A stretch of 64,000 nucleotides of DNA, from the NCBI RefSeq assembly GCF_001507545.1, contig NZ_LQBP01000001.1:372001-436000 (forward strand), read 5' to 3'. The notes under the pieces are model-generated. The model was not told the DNA's origin, ran no database searches, and saw nothing but the letters and a program-made list of their open reading frames with translations. Below, one piece after another: positions 44,730 to 53,086 of the stretch. The translations under genes and the position numbers were made by a program. Positions within the stretch are counted from its first letter, which is position 1, and every line of letters starts with the position of its first letter. Source of the stretch: Ruegeria profundi (lineage in GTDB: Bacteria; Pseudomonadota; Alphaproteobacteria; Rhodobacterales; Rhodobacteraceae).

Positions 44730-47084
44730 TCAATTCGGGATCAGATCTGGAATGATCGTGACAATCGACGGGAAGGTCCACAGGATGCCGATCCCAACCA
44801 CTTGGATGATCACGAACGGTATGATCCCGCGGTAGATATGACCGGTTGTCACCTCTTTCGGCGCGACGCCTCGTAGATAGAACAAAGCAAACCCGAACGG
44901 TGGTGTTAGGAACGAGGTCTGCAAGTTCACGGCCACCATGATCGTCACCCATTTCGGATCAAATGAGCCACCATAAATCACCGGGCCGACGATTGGGATC
45001 ACGATGTAAATGATCTCAAGGAAATCCAGCACGAAACCCAGGATGAACAGCACCAGCATCACGATCAGGAAGACAGTGAACTCATTGTCGAAACTGCGCA
45101 GGAACTGCTGGATATAGTGCTCACCACCGAACGAGATCACAACCAGGTTCAGAAGTTGCGATCCGATCAGGATGGTGAAAACCATCGAGGTCACCTTGGC
45201 CGTCTCACGCACGATTGGGGTCAGAACACCGCCTGAATACAGCACCCAGCACGCAAAAATCAGACCGAACAGCGCGTAGAGGTACGCTGCGTAGGCAATG
45301 AAGAAGGCGATCCAGCTTTCAACTGACACACCATCCTGATTGATCCGCAGGTCAAAGTTGATCCCCATCAGCATGCAGATGATGATGGCAAGAGTTGACC
45401 AGATGATCACTTTACCGGTGAGACCCTGATCCTGTAGCTTGCGATAGGCCGCCAGCATGATCGCACCACCCGCACCCAGCGCCGCGGCTGGTGTTGGGTT
45501 GGTGATACCACCCAGGATCGAGCCAAGCACCGCGATGATCAGAACCAGCGGCGGGAACACCACCCGGATCAGATCATTGGTGGCGCAGCGCTCGGCTGCG
45601 AACTTGCAGCCATAGATTGCCAGCGCAAATGGCACCGCCAAAAGCAGGAAAGTGGTCCCGGACGTCGTTGTCGGAGAGATCGCCACAAGGTCAACCAGCA
45701 GCATCAGCAGAAGCCCAATGGCCCCCACGATCAGCGGCTGCGTCGATTGTGAAGGGGCAATGCCGCGACCCATCAGCAACGTCAGACCCAGCAGCACGAC
45801 GATGACCGCAACGCCAGTGCCAATCGGAGCTGCCGCAGCAATCTTGGCATCCTGTGCGGCGGCCAGTTCTTCCTCGGACAGACGTTGTGCCTGCGTGACG
45901 CCACCGGCTTCGTCCAGCGCTTGTTGCTCGGCCACGGCCTGATCCCAGGCGGACTGACCGTGAAGTTCGATCATCGAGGCCTTACATTCTTCCGATACGT
46001 TGGTACGCAGCGAAGCGCCCTCACCAATATCCGAAAACGCCGAGACAGTGATGTTCTGGCTACCAATGACACCCATATTGCCCAGCAACAGGACGCCAAC
46101 AATCAGCGCAACAGGCGCACCCAAAAGCCAGGTCAGACCTTCACTGCGGGTAATCGGCTCACCACCGCTACCGCCAAGCTCAACCGCCGGGGCTTTCTCG
46201 GGGTTCAGCAAGGCGTAGCCAAAGGCGTAGAGCGCATATAGCAACGCGAGCATGATACCCGGAAGCAACGCTGCCTGGAACAGCGTCCCTACAGAAACAA
46301 CCGCAGGCTCACCCAGGTAAGTCAATGCGTCCGTACACCCAGCCTCAACCGCGCGGGTCTCCTGAGCGGTTGAATACAGATCGCCCGCCAAAGTCCCCAA
46401 CAGAACAATCACGATTGACGGTGGGATGATCTGCCCAAGCGTTCCCGAGGCTGCGATAACACCTGTCGCCAGTTCCGGCGCATAGTTGTTCCGCAACATG
46501 GTCGGCAGCGCCAGAAGGCCCATCGTCACAACGGTTGCGCCCACGATCCCGGTCGAAGCGGCCAGAAACGCGCCAACGACAACGATCGAAACGGCCAGAC
46601 CGCCCGGCAAAGGACCGAAGACGCGCGCCATTGTAGTCAGCAGATCATTGGCGATCTTCGACCGCTCCAGCGTGATCCCCATCAGAACGAACATCAGGAC
46701 GGCCAGCAGTGTCTCGATCGCCTGTCCCGCCAAGACGCGTTCGTTGATGCGGTTGACGATAAAGGACACGTTGCGATCCAACGCGGTTTCCCAACCCGAG
46801 GGGAAGACCGGCTCGCCTATCCTTGGTAATTCCGGGAACCGGAATATGGATATCGTCTCTGGCTTTACCCCCGAGTTCACCAAATCCCGATAGGCTTGCG
46901 TGCCTGTGTCGATCGCCTGGTGTATCAACAACCCGGCGCTATCCAACGCCGCGATGATCCCGAATGAGATGATACCGGCCCCGCCGATGGCAAAAGCCAC
47001 CGGGAACCCGGAAAGGATACCTCCGAAAAGGCAGAAAAATACGATAATGAGGCCTATTTCGACGCCATCAAGTCCGAATAGCAT
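44730..47084 (-). CDS. dctM: TRAP transporter large permease, enlarged form
   Basis: A 784-residue inner-membrane protein; usual DctM subunits are about 430. The first about 300 residues contain the DctM half with LAASTGIVGATVVTMGLLALPTML and TLGQIIPPSIVIVLLG; the last about 170 contain the second half (DFLEIIYIVIPIVGPVI, NLQTSFLTPPFGFALFYLRG). Between them is an insertion of some 300 residues with extra hydrophobic helices and a soluble, glutamine/alanine-rich section at about 370-430. It drives sodium-dependent uptake with the DctQ and DctP partners next to it. The insertion appears in frame and undamaged. Confidence 0.9.
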   Translation of the reverse strand: MLFGLDGVEIGLIIVFFCLFGGILSGFPVAFAIGGAGIISFGIIAALDSAGLLIHQAIDTGTQAYRDLVNSGVKPETISIFRFPELPRIGEPVFPSGWETALDRNVSFIVNRINERVLAGQAIETLLAVLMFVLMGITLERSKIANDLLTTMARVFGPLPGGLAVSIVVVGAFLAASTGIVGATVVTMGLLALPTMLRNNYAPELATGVIAASGTLGQIIPPSIVIVLLGTLAGDLYSTAQETRAVEAGCTDALTYLGEPAVVSVGTLFQAALLPGIMLALLYALYAFGYALLNPEKAPAVELGGSGGEPITRSEGLTWLLGAPVALIVGVLLLGNMGVIGSQNITVSAFSDIGEGASLRTNVSEECKASMIELHGQSAWDQAVAEQQALDEAGGVTQAQRLSEEELAAAQDAKIAAAAPIGTGVAVIVVLLGLTLLMGRGIAPSQSTQPLIVGAIGLLLMLLVDLVAISPTTTSGTTFLLLAVPFALAIYGCKFAAERCATNDLIRVVFPPLVLIIAVLGSILGGITNPTPAAALGAGGAIMLAAYRKLQDQGLTGKVIIWSTLAIIICMLMGINFDLRINQDGVSVESWIAFFIAYAAYLYALFGLIFACWVLYSGGVLTPIVRETAKVTSMVFTILIGSQLLNLVVISFGGEHYIQQFLRSFDNEFTVFLIVMLVLFILGFVLDFLEIIYIVIPIVGPVIYGGSFDPKWVTIMVAVNLQTSFLTPPFGFALFYLRGVAPKEVTTGHIYRGIIPFVIIQVVGIGILWTFPSIVTIIPDLIPN

Positions 47085-47101
47085 TGTCTTGGTCTCCGTC
47101 C

Positions 47102-48037
47102 TTAATGAGCGCCTTCGTAGGCTTCTTCGCCCTCGCCAAGGCTGTCCTTGTCAAGGTATTTTCCATCACTCTCCGGCCCTTCGACATATTCAAGATACGA
47201 CCGGTACAAGAATGCGACTGCCTGCAGAAACACCAGCCCGGCAAACGCCACCAGCATGATCTTGAACAGGAAATACGCGGTGAATCCGTTGGGGCTGAAG
47301 CCGATGGTCTCGACATTCCATCGCATTGCCCTGGCCTTCATCAAAAGACGATCCAGTGTGTCGCTGGCCGATGGTTTCGGCACGATCAGATGCCGCCACA
47401 TGAAATACCAGCCATACATCCAGACCAGAACCGCCAGTGGCATCATGAAGAAGACAGAGCCCAGCATGTCGACCACCTTCTTGGTGCCGAACCGCGCTGG
47501 CGCATACAGCAGGTCAACGCGCACATGTCCGCCCTGGACAAACGTGTAGCCCACACAAAAGGACACCACCAACGCGTTGTAAAACTTCAGCATTTCTGCA
47601 TACCAGCTGATGTCAAATTGCACTGGAATACCAAACGCGATCACGATGTCGGGCCTTGTGAAAATGCGCTGCATGATCACGATGATGATCTGTTGCAGCA
47701 CCATCAGCAGACCGGCCCATGCAAAGAACCGGCCAAGGGTGTTTGTGAATCCTTCAAGCACCCTGACACAGCCCCACATGAAGGGGTTGCGAATTATACC
47801 GATGATCGTGATGACCAGAAGAATTGCAAAAACGGCAAAGAAGAACTCAACCGACCCGCCATAGTAGACGAAGCGCATGACAGCTTCTTTGTCGGACCAA
47901 TCCAGCCAAAGGCCCGGATGGGTCACCGCGTAGCCGATATTGTAAAAGGCTTGCGCCAGATTTTGCAGAACCCAGACTATCCCGCCGCCGATTGCGGCAA
48001 GAGCGTCGGTCAAACCAACCGAGCTGCTATCGTCCAT
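47102..48037 (-). CDS. dctQ: TRAP transporter small permease, enlarged form
   Basis: About 311 residues, against 150-220 in most DctQ subunits. The canonical four-helix DctQ core is in the second half (NALVVSFCVGYTFVQGGHVRVDLLY ... VVDMLGSVFFMMPLAVLVWMY), preceded by an N-terminal section with two extra hydrophobic segments (FFFAVFAILLVITIIGII; FFAWAGLLMVLQQIIIVIM). It anchors the large permease and meets the binding protein. The ATG at 48037 has GAGGG as ribosome site; an upstream GTG (48049) would sit on that site. Confidence 0.87.
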   Translation of the reverse strand: MDDSSSVGLTDALAAIGGGIVWVLQNLAQAFYNIGYAVTHPGLWLDWSDKEAVMRFVYYGGSVEFFFAVFAILLVITIIGIIRNPFMWGCVRVLEGFTNTLGRFFAWAGLLMVLQQIIIVIMQRIFTRPDIVIAFGIPVQFDISWYAEMLKFYNALVVSFCVGYTFVQGGHVRVDLLYAPARFGTKKVVDMLGSVFFMMPLAVLVWMYGWYFMWRHLIVPKPSASDTLDRLLMKARAMRWNVETIGFSPNGFTAYFLFKIMLVAFAGLVFLQAVAFLYRSYLEYVEGPESDGKYLDKDSLGEGEEAYEGAH

Positions 48038-48111
48038 GATGTCCCTCACTCATCTGAATGTCCGTGGCCTCTACTTTAGCAGGGGTCCGCAGATTCAGAG
48101 AATATCTATTG

Positions 48112-48139
48112 AAAAGAGGCCCCACATGCGTGAGGCCTC
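48112..48139 (-). terminator. Hairpin terminator after the TRAP binding-protein gene
   Basis: GAGGCC (48116-48121) pairs with GGCCTC (48134-48139) and on the minus strand is followed by TTTTC. It lies between the dctP stop (48159) and the dctQ start. It would lower read-through, giving more binding protein than permease, a pattern common for TRAP operons. Confidence 0.65.
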
Positions 48140-48158
48140 AAGGATTTCAGGCTGTTAC

Positions 48159-49244
48159 TTAGCCACCCAGAACGCGGACACGCTGTTGGACATAGTAGCC
48201 GTCGGATTTGTTGATCCACGACGCCGATGTTGCCAGCGATTCCTCGAACGATGTCCGGATGCGGGCAAACAGCTCGTCACCCATGTTCTCGTCCATGACT
48301 TCGGCAGATGCTTTTCCGAACGCATCCCAGACATCATCCGAGAACTGCAGCGTCTTGACGCCCTGCGACTGCAGGCGCGCCAACGCGGCACCGTTATTGG
48401 CCAGCGTTTCTGCCAGCTGATAGTGGGTTGTGGCCATCGACGCATAGCGCATGATTGCCTGTTGCGCAGGGGTCAACTCGTTCCAGACGTCCAGGTTAAC
48501 GGACGACGACAGACCCGAGCCCGGTTCGTGGAAGCCAGCGGTGTAGTAGACCTTGGCAACTTCCTGGAACCCGGCGCGTTCATCGGCCATGGGGCCAACC
48601 CATTCCAGACCATCCAGTGCACCCGAAGACAGCGCCTGATACAGTTCACCACCGGGAATGTTCTGAACGGACGCGCCCAGTTTACCCAAAACCTTACCGC
48701 CCAGACCGGGCATACGGAACTTCAACCCGTTGAAGTCCGCGGCCGAGTTGATCTCGTTGCGGAACCAGCCACCGGACTGCGAACCCGAGTTTCCTGCCAG
48801 CAGGCCTTTGAGGTTAAAGATCTGGCCCAGCTCGTCATGCAGCTCTTCACCGCCGCCGTGATAGTACCAGTTGGTCAGTTCCTGCGCGGTTCCGCCAAAA
48901 GGAACGGCCGTGAAATAGGCATATCCGGGGTGTTGACCGATAAAGTAGTAGTCGGCCGAGTGATACATATCCGCCTGACCCGATGAAACAGCGTCGAATA
49001 CTTCCAGCGCGCCCACCAGTTCGCCCGGTGCTTTCTTTTCAATGGTCAACTGACCGTCGGACATCTCGCCGACCATCTGCTCCATATAGGTGGCGGCGTC
49101 ATCCAGAACGGCAAAGCCGCGCGGCCAGGATGTCACCATTGTCAGGGTCCGCTTACCCTGAGCATAGGCAGGTGCGGCCAGCGCCGTTGCTGCCGCCGCG
49201 CTGCTGCCCAGAGCGGTGGTTTTCAAAAATGAACGACGATCCAT
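48159..49244 (-). CDS. dctP: TRAP transporter substrate-binding protein (TakP-like)
   Basis: A 361-residue periplasmic receptor. The N-terminus MDRRSFLKTTALGSSAAAA is a twin-arginine signal, with cleavage near PAYAQ. Family motifs: FFTAVPFG-like FTAVPFGGTAQELTNWYYHGGG, GGWFRNEINSAADFNGLKFRMPGLGGKV, GGELYQALSSGALDGLEWVGP. These resemble TakP of Rhodobacter sphaeroides, which binds 2-oxo acids such as pyruvate, so a keto/organic acid substrate is likely but unproven. First gene of the dctP-dctQ-dctM operon. GGAGGA ribosome site. Confidence 0.9.
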   Translation of the reverse strand: MDRRSFLKTTALGSSAAAATALAAPAYAQGKRTLTMVTSWPRGFAVLDDAATYMEQMVGEMSDGQLTIEKKAPGELVGALEVFDAVSSGQADMYHSADYYFIGQHPGYAYFTAVPFGGTAQELTNWYYHGGGEELHDELGQIFNLKGLLAGNSGSQSGGWFRNEINSAADFNGLKFRMPGLGGKVLGKLGASVQNIPGGELYQALSSGALDGLEWVGPMADERAGFQEVAKVYYTAGFHEPGSGLSSSVNLDVWNELTPAQQAIMRYASMATTHYQLAETLANNGAALARLQSQGVKTLQFSDDVWDAFGKASAEVMDENMGDELFARIRTSFEESLATSASWINKSDGYYVQQRVRVLGG

Positions 49245-49476
49245 TTAGTCAGTCCTCCCAAAGTCGTGGTCTGCCCGTTGGGGCAGTTGATCGTTTTCAG
49301 TGTCGGGCATCATATCGCCGCGACCAGTGAAGAAAATACCTACTACTACGTAGAAACCGCCTTTCTTTGGGCCAAACCATTGGATTTGCCCCGGATTATT
49401 TCGGTTTTGCCCTTATCTACGTAACCTCGGACGGCTGGACTTTGCTTTTTGTGCAAAATTTGAATATCGCAGGGGT
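49245..49476. promoter_or_regulatory. Divergent control region between TRAP operon and two-component genes
   Basis: About 230 bases between dctP (minus) and the histidine kinase gene (plus). It holds two copies of CTACGTA: 49346-49352 (within the perfect palindrome CTACGTAG, 49346-49353) and 49417-49423, 71 bases apart. Repeated short inverted sites suit a NarL-type response regulator, so the kinase/regulator pair encoded next door may control both promoters. Inference. Confidence 0.45.
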
Positions 49477-50910
49477 ATGGGGAGATTCCGGAACGTCTTT
49501 CGACCAAACTATGCGCAGAAGCTGTCGCTGCTGGCCACGTTGCCGCTCATCGTTGCGGTGGCCGCAATTGCGATCCTTGTAGCGGACCAATCCCGCAAAC
49601 TCGCCGAAGGCGAAATTGTTCAGCTTGAGGAACAGCTTATCGAAGCCAAGAAGGCAGAATTACGTAACTACGTGACCCAAGCCCGCAACGGATTCTATTT
49701 CGTCTACGGTTCTGCTCAACCCGATGATCAGGAGGCAAAGGATCAGGTGACGCAGATCCTGTCGGCGATGATCTACGGCGATGACGGGTTTTTCTTTGTC
49801 TATGATTACGATGGTAACAATCTTGTCAGCCCACGCCAGACCGAGTTCATCAACAAGAACTGGAGCGGCCTGACCGATAGCGAAGGCACGCCGATTGTGG
49901 ACGAGTTGATTCGGGTCGCAAGGCAGGGTGCTGGATATCACACCTATCTCTGGCCCAAACCCTCAACCGGGGAAGAGGCGCAGATGATCACCTACGTGAC
50001 CAGTTTTCCCAATTGGCAGTGGGCGGTCGGCACTGGCGTTTTCATAGACGATGTCGTCGCCTCGATCGCCGCAGCCCGGGCCGAGGTCGAGACCCGCGTG
50101 CAGCGGACGTTCTACTATATTGGCGGGATCACTCTGGCGGCAGTCCTGATTGTCTTTGCCTCAGGTATGTTCCTGAATTTTCGCGAGCGGCGACTGGCGG
50201 ATGCCAAGCTGAAAGAGTTGACGCAGCGGGTGCTCGACACGCAAGAGGAAGAACGCGGTCGCGTGGCGCGCGAACTGCATGATGGTATCAGTCAGATGTT
50301 GGTTGGCGTTCGCTATGCATTGGACAACGCCCGGCGTCGGCTTGAACGCGGGGACGACGAGGCCGCCCGCGACCCTCTCTATAAAGGCATAGAAAATCTG
50401 GGCACTGCCATCATCGAGGTCCGCCGCATAAGCCGCGATCTGCGCCCTGGCGTCTTGGACGATCTGGGCCTCGGCCCTGCGTTGCAGGCGCTGACAGATG
50501 ATTTCAGTGAGCGTACCGGCATCGAAACGGAATTCTCAACCGTGGTTTTCCGCAACCGGCTGGATCAAGAATCCAAGATCGCGCTGTACAGGATAGCGCA
50601 GGAAGCCCTGACAAATATCGAGCGTCACGCAGATGCGACCCGCGTTACTATTGACCTGCGTGGCCACCAGAAAGGCGCTACCATGCGCATTACAGATAAT
50701 GGCCGCGGTCTTCCGCGTGAGCCGGGTCATGCAAGCTCGGGCATCGGATTGCGCAACATGCAAGAGCGGATCGAACAGCTTGACGGCTCCCTGCGGATTC
50801 TGTCATCACGCGGTCCGCAAGGCGGCACCGTGATCGAAGTCACCCTACCCCTCAGCCACCTGTTGCCACCGCAGGAAGAAGCCACATTGAACCGAAAGGC
50901 CGGCACATGA
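49477..50910 (+). CDS. Sensor histidine kinase, cache domain, NarX/DegS class
   Basis: A 477-residue membrane sensor. Topology: helix 1 (about residues 17-36), periplasmic single-cache domain (about 40-205, including GFFFVYDYDGNNLVSP and FPNWQWAVGTGVFIDD), helix 2 (about 212-233), then HisKA_3 dimerisation domain with phospho-acceptor His268 in ARELHDGISQ, and an HATPase domain with EALTNIERHADA (N box) and DNGRGLP (G box). Cache domains usually bind small organic acids. It overlaps the regulator gene by 4 bases and faces the TRAP operon, suggesting it senses the transported acid. Confidence 0.92.
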   Translation: MGRFRNVFRPNYAQKLSLLATLPLIVAVAAIAILVADQSRKLAEGEIVQLEEQLIEAKKAELRNYVTQARNGFYFVYGSAQPDDQEAKDQVTQILSAMIYGDDGFFFVYDYDGNNLVSPRQTEFINKNWSGLTDSEGTPIVDELIRVARQGAGYHTYLWPKPSTGEEAQMITYVTSFPNWQWAVGTGVFIDDVVASIAAARAEVETRVQRTFYYIGGITLAAVLIVFASGMFLNFRERRLADAKLKELTQRVLDTQEEERGRVARELHDGISQMLVGVRYALDNARRRLERGDDEAARDPLYKGIENLGTAIIEVRRISRDLRPGVLDDLGLGPALQALTDDFSERTGIETEFSTVVFRNRLDQESKIALYRIAQEALTNIERHADATRVTIDLRGHQKGATMRITDNGRGLPREPGHASSGIGLRNMQERIEQLDGSLRILSSRGPQGGTVIEVTLPLSHLLPPQEEATLNRKAGT

Positions 50911-51545
50911 CGATTCGAGTTCTGATAGTCGATGACCACCCGATGGTGGCCGAAGGGATTCAGTCGATCCTTGAAAGCTATCCCGAGATCGAAGTCGTCG
51001 GCACGCTCGGAACCGGGCAAGAGGCCGTCGATCAGGCCGCGGATCTGGCCCCTGATGTCATCCTGATGGATTTGAACATGCCCGGCCTTGGCGGGCTGGG
51101 TGCTACCGAGATCATTCTCGAACGCCTGCCGGACACGCGCATCCTGATCCTGTCGATGCATGACAGCCCGGAATATATCTCAACCGCGCTCAGCCATGGC
51201 GCAAAGGGCTATGTGCTGAAAGACGTCCCTACGGACGAGATCAAACAGGCAATCGACGCGGTTATGCGAGGTGAGCGGTACCTGTGCACTGGTGCCAGCG
51301 GCTCGCTGCAACCCAAACTGGACGGCACGCGTGATGCACTGACGGGGCGCGAACAGACAATTCTGCTCGAACTGGCGCAGGGCAAATCCAACAAGGAAGT
51401 TGCGCTGGTCCTCGACATATCGGTTCGAACGGTTGAGACGCATCGCAAGAACATCAAGCGCAAGCTCGGCATTTCTTCAACCGCAGGGCTGACCCGCTAC
51501 GCGATGGAGCACGGCGTACTTCAGGGCACCAGCCCGGGCTTTTAG
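50907..51545 (+). CDS. NarL/FixJ-type response regulator
   Basis: A 212-residue regulator. Receiver domain: acidic pair VDDH at 8-11, phospho-acceptor Asp55 in VILMDLNMPG, and a Lys at KGYVLKD. C-terminal LuxR-type helix-turn-helix: LTGREQTILLELAQGKSNKEVA...SVRTVETHRKNIKRKLGI. It is the partner of the preceding kinase by overlap and by matching class (HisKA_3 kinases pair with NarL regulators). Likely targets are the TRAP operon and its own promoter, via the CTACGTA sites in the shared upstream region. Confidence 0.93.
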   Translation: MTIRVLIVDDHPMVAEGIQSILESYPEIEVVGTLGTGQEAVDQAADLAPDVILMDLNMPGLGGLGATEIILERLPDTRILILSMHDSPEYISTALSHGAKGYVLKDVPTDEIKQAIDAVMRGERYLCTGASGSLQPKLDGTRDALTGREQTILLELAQGKSNKEVALVLDISVRTVETHRKNIKRKLGISSTAGLTRYAMEHGVLQGTSPGF

Positions 51546-51817
51546 ACGCCACCGCAGCGCGCAGCGCTGCCCGGCCCAACCGGCGGACATGCGCCCCCGG
51601 CGCATCGACAACGGGCGGGAGCGTTCATGGCCAGAGATTTACGCCCTTGGCCGAATATGCTGACCAAAAAAGCCAGCGTTCCGTCTTCGTCAGCCACTTG
51701 AGGCTCGCGCTGTTGATACGGCTGGTCAAAGGGTGGACGCACACAAAACAAACGGCGAAAGCTGCAAAACCTTAGGCATCCGAGCCTCTGGTTTGTCTCA
51801 CATCAACCTGACACAGT
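51546..51817. other. Intergenic region, nothing supported
   Basis: About 270 bases between the response-regulator gene and the convergent oxygenase gene. It contains a GC-rich stretch after the regulator stop (51547-51620) with small hairpin potential. A 69-codon frame on the minus strand lacks family features and a ribosome site. I see no RNA gene or repeat. Confidence 0.4.
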
Positions 51818-52663
51818 TTAGTCCAACAGTTCGTCGTTTCTCATCCCTTCCCGGTCATGATGATGAGGCAATACGCGCCCGTAAAGCTGCCGTGTGCGCT
51901 CAACCCCACCACACATCCCCTGGGCTTCGACAAAAGAGAAAATGCCAACGTATCGGCTGCGTTCACCGGATACCGGCGCGACCCTGTGCAGCGCGTAGCG
52001 CCCTTTGAAAATCTGCAAATCACCCGGCTGTAACTCCAGTTCGCGCACCTGCGTCCTGTCTCCATCCAGGATCGAGGCCACAGCCGCGAAGTTTTCATTC
52101 TCCGGCGTTCTCAGATTGGGCACGTATTCAAATGCGCCACCGGCGTCTCCGTTCTGAATGGCGAGGGTGACCGTGTAATTATTGGTATCGAAATGCCAAG
52201 GAAAACCCTGCCCTTCTTCGACCACGTTTACGATGACGTCCGCCAGTGGGTCATCGTAGCGAAAGAAATGGTCTTCGGGCTCATCCAGCGCGTCCCGGAT
52301 AAACGGCATAAACCACGCGTATTCATATATCCGGCGCAGAGGGCCGGACGCAGGAAAATTATCAGCCGGCACAAATGCGTTTGAACGATCATAAAATCGA
52401 CGTAACGGATGACCAATGCCAAGGCTGGGATCATCTTTGGTGAAATAGGCATTCGTCCGGTTAAAGGACCGATGGGCTTTCGGGGCGACCTTGTCAGCCT
52501 CGCGCACCAAAAGGTCCAGCCCGTCCTGGTGCACAAATCCGGGCAGGACCGCGCAACCATCCTGATCCAGCGCGCGCCTCAAATCGGTGATCATCTGATC
52601 ATAAGCCCGAGACCCCTGCCGATCGATTGGATACCGTCCAAGATCAACCAAGTCGTGTAGCAT
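51818..52663 (-). CDS. Fe(II)/2-oxoglutarate-dependent oxygenase-like protein
   Basis: About 281 residues with the double-stranded beta-helix metal site: PWHFDTNNYTVTLAIQ (His-x-Asp) and GRYALHRVAPVSGERSRYVGIFSF (distal His and the Arg that holds 2-oxoglutarate). The layout resembles phytanoyl-CoA dioxygenase-like and HalD/ArpA-type proteins. The N-terminal half (DQDGCAVLPGFVHQDGLDLLV) also fits. The substrate is unknown; neighbours give no clue. Two adjacent ATGs exist; the second (52663) is better spaced from GGGAGG. Divergent from the ilv leader. Confidence 0.82.
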   Translation of the reverse strand: MLHDLVDLGRYPIDRQGSRAYDQMITDLRRALDQDGCAVLPGFVHQDGLDLLVREADKVAPKAHRSFNRTNAYFTKDDPSLGIGHPLRRFYDRSNAFVPADNFPASGPLRRIYEYAWFMPFIRDALDEPEDHFFRYDDPLADVIVNVVEEGQGFPWHFDTNNYTVTLAIQNGDAGGAFEYVPNLRTPENENFAAVASILDGDRTQVRELELQPGDLQIFKGRYALHRVAPVSGERSRYVGIFSFVEAQGMCGGVERTRQLYGRVLPHHHDREGMRNDELLD

Positions 52664-52885
52664 CATTCGCCTCCCTGAACTGTCCGCCTGCGATAAGCGT
52701 GAAACAGAGAAACGCGCGGCTCATGTCTGTTTCGGACATCGCGCTGACGCTTTTTGACCTGCCAAAATCCCCACAGCGTTAGGTAATCAGGATGAAATTC
52801 TCGAAAATTCCCTACCTGCGGCAATCTGCGCAATAAAATGTCGCAAAATCAGCAATTGAGGTTACAAAATTGGTACGATTGCCTG

Positions 52886-52912
52886 TTGACGACTTCAGCG
52901 CCCGCCCATAAT
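52886..52912 (+). promoter_or_regulatory. Probable promoter of the ilv leader and operon
   Basis: TTGACG at 52886-52891 and CATAAT at 52907-52912 with a spacer of about 15 bases, placed just ahead of the leader peptide. The spacer is slightly short, so the boxes are probable rather than certain. Confidence 0.5.
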
Positions 52913-52943
52913 GTCCCTCCAAGCTAAAAAGGAGCCTCTGGCG

Positions 52944-52991
52944 ATGAAAACGCTAGTCGTAATCGTAGGAACAACGCGCATGGGCCGGTAA
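52944..52991 (+). CDS. ilvL: ilv operon leader peptide
   Basis: A 15-residue frame, [15 protein letters not shown], preceded by AAGGAG. Five consecutive codons are for Leu, Val, Val, Ile and Val, the amino acids made by the pathway encoded downstream. This is the classical sensor of a transcription attenuator: when charged branched-chain tRNAs are plentiful the ribosome finishes the peptide and terminator formation follows; when scarce it stalls and the antiterminator forms. Confidence 0.88.
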   Translation: MKTLVVIVGTTRMGR

Positions 52992-53045
52992 CGGTAAACC
53001 ATAATCGAACCCATGCGCCTCCGAAAAATCTCGGGGGCTTTTTTT
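52976..53045 (+). promoter_or_regulatory. Transcription attenuator of ilvBN (antiterminator/terminator pair)
   Basis: GCGCATGGG (52976-52984), inside the leader peptide, pairs perfectly with CCCATGCGC (53010-53018) to make the antiterminator. The latter overlaps the first arm of the terminator, GCCTCCGA (53017-53024), which pairs with TCGGGGGC (53031-53038) over a 6-base loop and is followed by seven Ts. The overlap of two bases plus steric conflict makes the structures exclusive. The terminator ends 41 bases before the ilvB start. Confidence 0.85.
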
Positions 53046-53086
53046 ATGCGAAACGCAAGACACATGTCGCGAACGGAGCAAAGCAG

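Noticed and set aside
51542-51751. 69-codon minus-strand frame with Cys-rich end
   Set aside because: No ribosome site, no recognisable domain, GC-rich composition after the regulator stop explains the open frame.
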